Positions 38,266 through 40,226 of a DNA stretch of 40,226 bases are shown in pieces; the first letter of the stretch is position 1; each line of letters starts with the position of its first letter. Under the pieces are notes generated by a model, which saw nothing but the letters and a program-made list of their open reading frames with translations, did no database searches and was not told where the DNA came from. This DNA comes from Brevibacterium sp. 239c (GTDB lineage Bacteria; Actinomycetota; Actinomycetes; Actinomycetales; Brevibacteriaceae): positions 1 to 40,226 of the forward strand of contig NZ_FXZH01000029.1 in assembly GCF_900169365.1 (NCBI RefSeq). The letters are read 5' to 3'. Position numbers and translations under genes: made by a program.

Positions 38266-39603
38266 TCAGTCAGAGACGTCGGGGCCAGGCATCGACTCTT
38301 CTGTAGTGTCGGGATCTCTGTACCAGAAGACCACTACAGCAAGCGCGATTACGGCCACCATCGCGACGAAGACCGGAAATGCGAGGAGTGAACCTGTGGT
38401 CTGAGTCAGCCAGGTCGCAAGGTAGGGAGTGAAGCCGCCGACGATGACGGTGAGGTTGTAGGCGGCGGCGCCCGCTGTCACGCGCACCTTCGTGGGAAAG
38501 AGCTCCGCAACGTTGATGATGGCCGGGGTGATGAAGACCGATAGTGGAATGACGAATATCAGCGCACCGAGCAAGCCCTGCCCGAATGATCCGGCAGCAC
38601 CCAAGAGGAAAGCGGGGATGACAACGGCGGCGAGCACGACGGTGCAGATGATGAGGATCGGTCTGCGCCCATATCGATCGGCCAGACCGCCAGAGACAGT
38701 TATTCCGACGATGATGACAAGACCGGCGATCGTATTGATAGCCAGGGCGGACCCAGTAGACATCCCGTTGGCCAGCAGATACGCGAAGTAGGACGAGAAG
38801 CTGACATACACGGCGATGGAATAGAAGCCTCCGAAGCCGAGATAAATCAGGATCGACCGGAGATTCTCGCGAATGACTTGCCAGAGGCTCTCCTTCTGTG
38901 GCGCGGGTTCCCTAGTGGTTGGCTTGTCGAGCATCTTCTGGAACTCGGGAGTCTCCATCAGGTGTCGACGAATGTAGATCCCGATGAAACCAAGAGGAAG
39001 AGCCGTGGCGAACACCAGACGCCACCCCCACGACTGCATGTCGTCCTCGGCGAGAACAAAGGTCAGCAAGGTTGCGATTGCGGACCCCGACACCGTTGCG
39101 CAGAAGGAACTCACACCGAGCCAGCTAATTGTCCGGGCACGCCGACCGGCCGGGGCATGTTCGTAGAGGTATGCGGCAGCGCCGGAGAACTCGCCGCCGG
39201 CGGCGATTCCCTGTGCGATCCGCACACAGATCAGCAGCACCGGGGCTGCGATTCCGATCACCGAGTATGACGGGATCAATGACATTGCGAAGGTCGCGAT
39301 CGACATCATTGAGATCGTCACGAACAAGATCTGGCGACGTCCCACGCGGTCGCCCAGCCGCGCCAGAATCACTCCGCCGATGGGACGGACGAGAAACGCT
39401 ATGCCGAAGGCGGCCCACGTATTGAGCATCGCAGTCGCGGGATCGTCGGTAGGGAACATCGCCAGCGAGATGTAAGCGGCTAGCACTCCGTAGACGGCAA
39501 ATTCGTACCATTCCACGAAGTTGCCCACTGACGCACCGAGAATGGTGCGCCGCAGACTAGGGTGAGAGTTATGGACTCCCGTGGCTTTGTTGGACATCGT
39601 CAT
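38266..39603 (-). CDS. MFS transporter, metabolite:H+ symporter (MHS) family
   Basis: A 445-aa 12-helix transporter of the MHS branch of the major facilitator superfamily (ProP, KgtP, ShiA relatives). Signatures: SVGNFVEWYEFAVYG in helix 1, FGIAFLVRPIGGVILARLGDRVGRRQIL in the loop 2-3, RIAQGIAAGGEFSGAAAYLYEHAP in helix 4, GGLADRYGRRPIL in the second half. ATG at 39603 has AAGGAGA 7 nt upstream. Substrate likely an organic acid, amino acid or betaine; its place beside the N-methyl-amino-acid oxidase suggests import of that substrate. Confidence 0.9.
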   Translation of the reverse strand: MTMSNKATGVHNSHPSLRRTILGASVGNFVEWYEFAVYGVLAAYISLAMFPTDDPATAMLNTWAAFGIAFLVRPIGGVILARLGDRVGRRQILFVTISMMSIATFAMSLIPSYSVIGIAAPVLLICVRIAQGIAAGGEFSGAAAYLYEHAPAGRRARTISWLGVSSFCATVSGSAIATLLTFVLAEDDMQSWGWRLVFATALPLGFIGIYIRRHLMETPEFQKMLDKPTTREPAPQKESLWQVIRENLRSILIYLGFGGFYSIAVYVSFSSYFAYLLANGMSTGSALAINTIAGLVIIVGITVSGGLADRYGRRPILIICTVVLAAVVIPAFLLGAAGSFGQGLLGALIFVIPLSVFITPAIINVAELFPTKVRVTAGAAAYNLTVIVGGFTPYLATWLTQTTGSLLAFPVFVAMVAVIALAVVVFWYRDPDTTEESMPGPDVSD

Positions 39604-39756
39604 TATTCGTCTCCTTCGACAGATCGACTACTCCCATATTTCCCGCCAGCGGGATGAGGACCTACAGCGTCTAGTCGAAGAACACTGGGATACCTTCAAC
39701 AGGTGTAGCAAAAGGGGTCTGAGCCTGTTCCCTGAACCCTTGGTCTCCGCGTTGTC

Positions 39757-40226
39757 TCAGCCGATGACTTTCCCCGGGTTAAACAGCCCCAGTGGGTCGA
39801 GGGTGCCTTTGATCGCCTTCTGCGTCTCGAGCACCTCGGGCCCGAGTTCTTTACACATTCCGGTGCGTTTGAGCAGGCCGACTCCGTGTTCGCCAGTGAC
39901 GGTGCCACCGAGATCAAGAGCGGCATCGATCAGTTCTTCGAATGCAGTCTGGGCAGCGACTCGGGCCACTTCATCCCCAGGTGGGGTGAGGAACAGCGGA
40001 TGAAGATTACCGTCCCCGGCGTGGGCAATCGTCGCGATCCTCACCTCGTTGCGACGAGCGATGTCCTCGACACGTGTAAGCATCTCCGCCATCGCCGACC
40101 CCCTGCGTGTCAGGGTGAGTTGAGTCCACCGGTTCATAGCAAGTCCGCCTTCGCAGGGCGAGTTCAGGAACAACCACCATGAGTATCTCGACTCTGTCCA
40201 CACCGTCAGCACCGATCGGGAATGAT
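39757..40226 (-). CDS. FAD-linked oxidase, GlcD-like, C-terminal part (possibly frame-disrupted)
   Basis: The C-terminal end of a glycolate/lactate-oxidase-type flavoprotein, entering from the right edge. Residues AEMLTRVEDIARRNEVRIATIAHAGDGNLHPLF, then GGTVTGEHGVGLLKR and IKGTLDPLGLFNPGKVIG are diagnostic of the FAD-oxidase C-terminal (FAD_oxidase_C) domain with the metal-binding HAGDGNLHP. Upstream of about 40110 this frame reads atypically (WTESRYSWWLFLNSPCEGG), while another frame reads GADGVDRVEIL, which looks like the family sequence expected there. A frameshift or divergent segment near 40140 is possible. Same strand as the transporter gene, 153 bp away. Confidence 0.75.
   Translation of the reverse strand, partial: HSRSVLTVWTESRYSWWLFLNSPCEGGLAMNRWTQLTLTRRGSAMAEMLTRVEDIARRNEVRIATIAHAGDGNLHPLFLTPPGDEVARVAAQTAFEELIDAALDLGGTVTGEHGVGLLKRTGMCKELGPEVLETQKAIKGTLDPLGLFNPGKVIG

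Overview
The window is high-GC DNA with actinobacterial hallmarks: GTG and TTG starts, leaderless genes, Streptomyces-type conjugation proteins, and a tRNA-Thr/tRNA-Met pair. Gene content fits Micrococcales, perhaps Brevibacterium; the genus is an inference.

Region 1 (1-10.4 kb) is ordinary chromosome: the tail of an unidentified gene, a small RelA/SpoT-type synthetase with an extra C-terminal domain, a leaderless TetR regulator behind two operator-like palindromes, a convergent metF-metE operon, yajQ, tRNA-Tyr, a DUF1992 protein, an operon of a membrane transporter plus an M20 amidohydrolase, a glycerophosphodiester phosphodiesterase, tRNA-Thr(GGT) and tRNA-Met(CAT).

Region 2 (about 10.48-35.02 kb) is an integrative conjugative or plasmid-derived element lying directly against the 3' end of tRNA-Met. 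Its left edge is a genetic-switch-like module: two paralogous XRE regulators transcribed divergently around a perfect 29-bp palindrome, one of them reading into the tRNA antisense strand. A tightly coupled operon follows (10.87-19.64 kb): a ParB-like DNA-binding protein, small membrane proteins, a lipoprotein, a DUF2637/Spd-like protein, a replication-initiator-like protein whose gene holds an iteron array, and a sigma-factor-like protein. It closes with a strong terminator. The next block (19.77-29.87 kb) is a type IV secretion core: a bitopic protein, a pilin-like protein, a VirB6/TrbL-like protein, an SCO6880-like protein, a VirB4-like ATPase and a VirD4-type coupling protein, then HNH, zinc-motif and DUF4913-like proteins and a tandem pair of Cys/His-motif paralogs. 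The last block (30.05-35.02 kb) has an SSB, three large unrecognised proteins and an orphan beta-class DNA methyltransferase. No relaxase and no integrase were recognised.

Region 3 (35.02-40.2 kb) begins with about 620 bp of repeat-containing non-coding DNA. It is followed by a catabolic cluster: monomeric sarcosine oxidase/N-methyl-amino-acid oxidase, a divergent PucR-type regulator, an MHS-family transporter and the end of a GlcD-like FAD oxidase that may be frame-disrupted. No copy of the tRNA-Met 3' end was found near 35 kb, and rpmG, which commonly follows this tRNA pair in actinobacteria, is absent. The true right end, and possibly the missing integrase and relaxase, may therefore lie beyond the window, with the catabolic genes as cargo.
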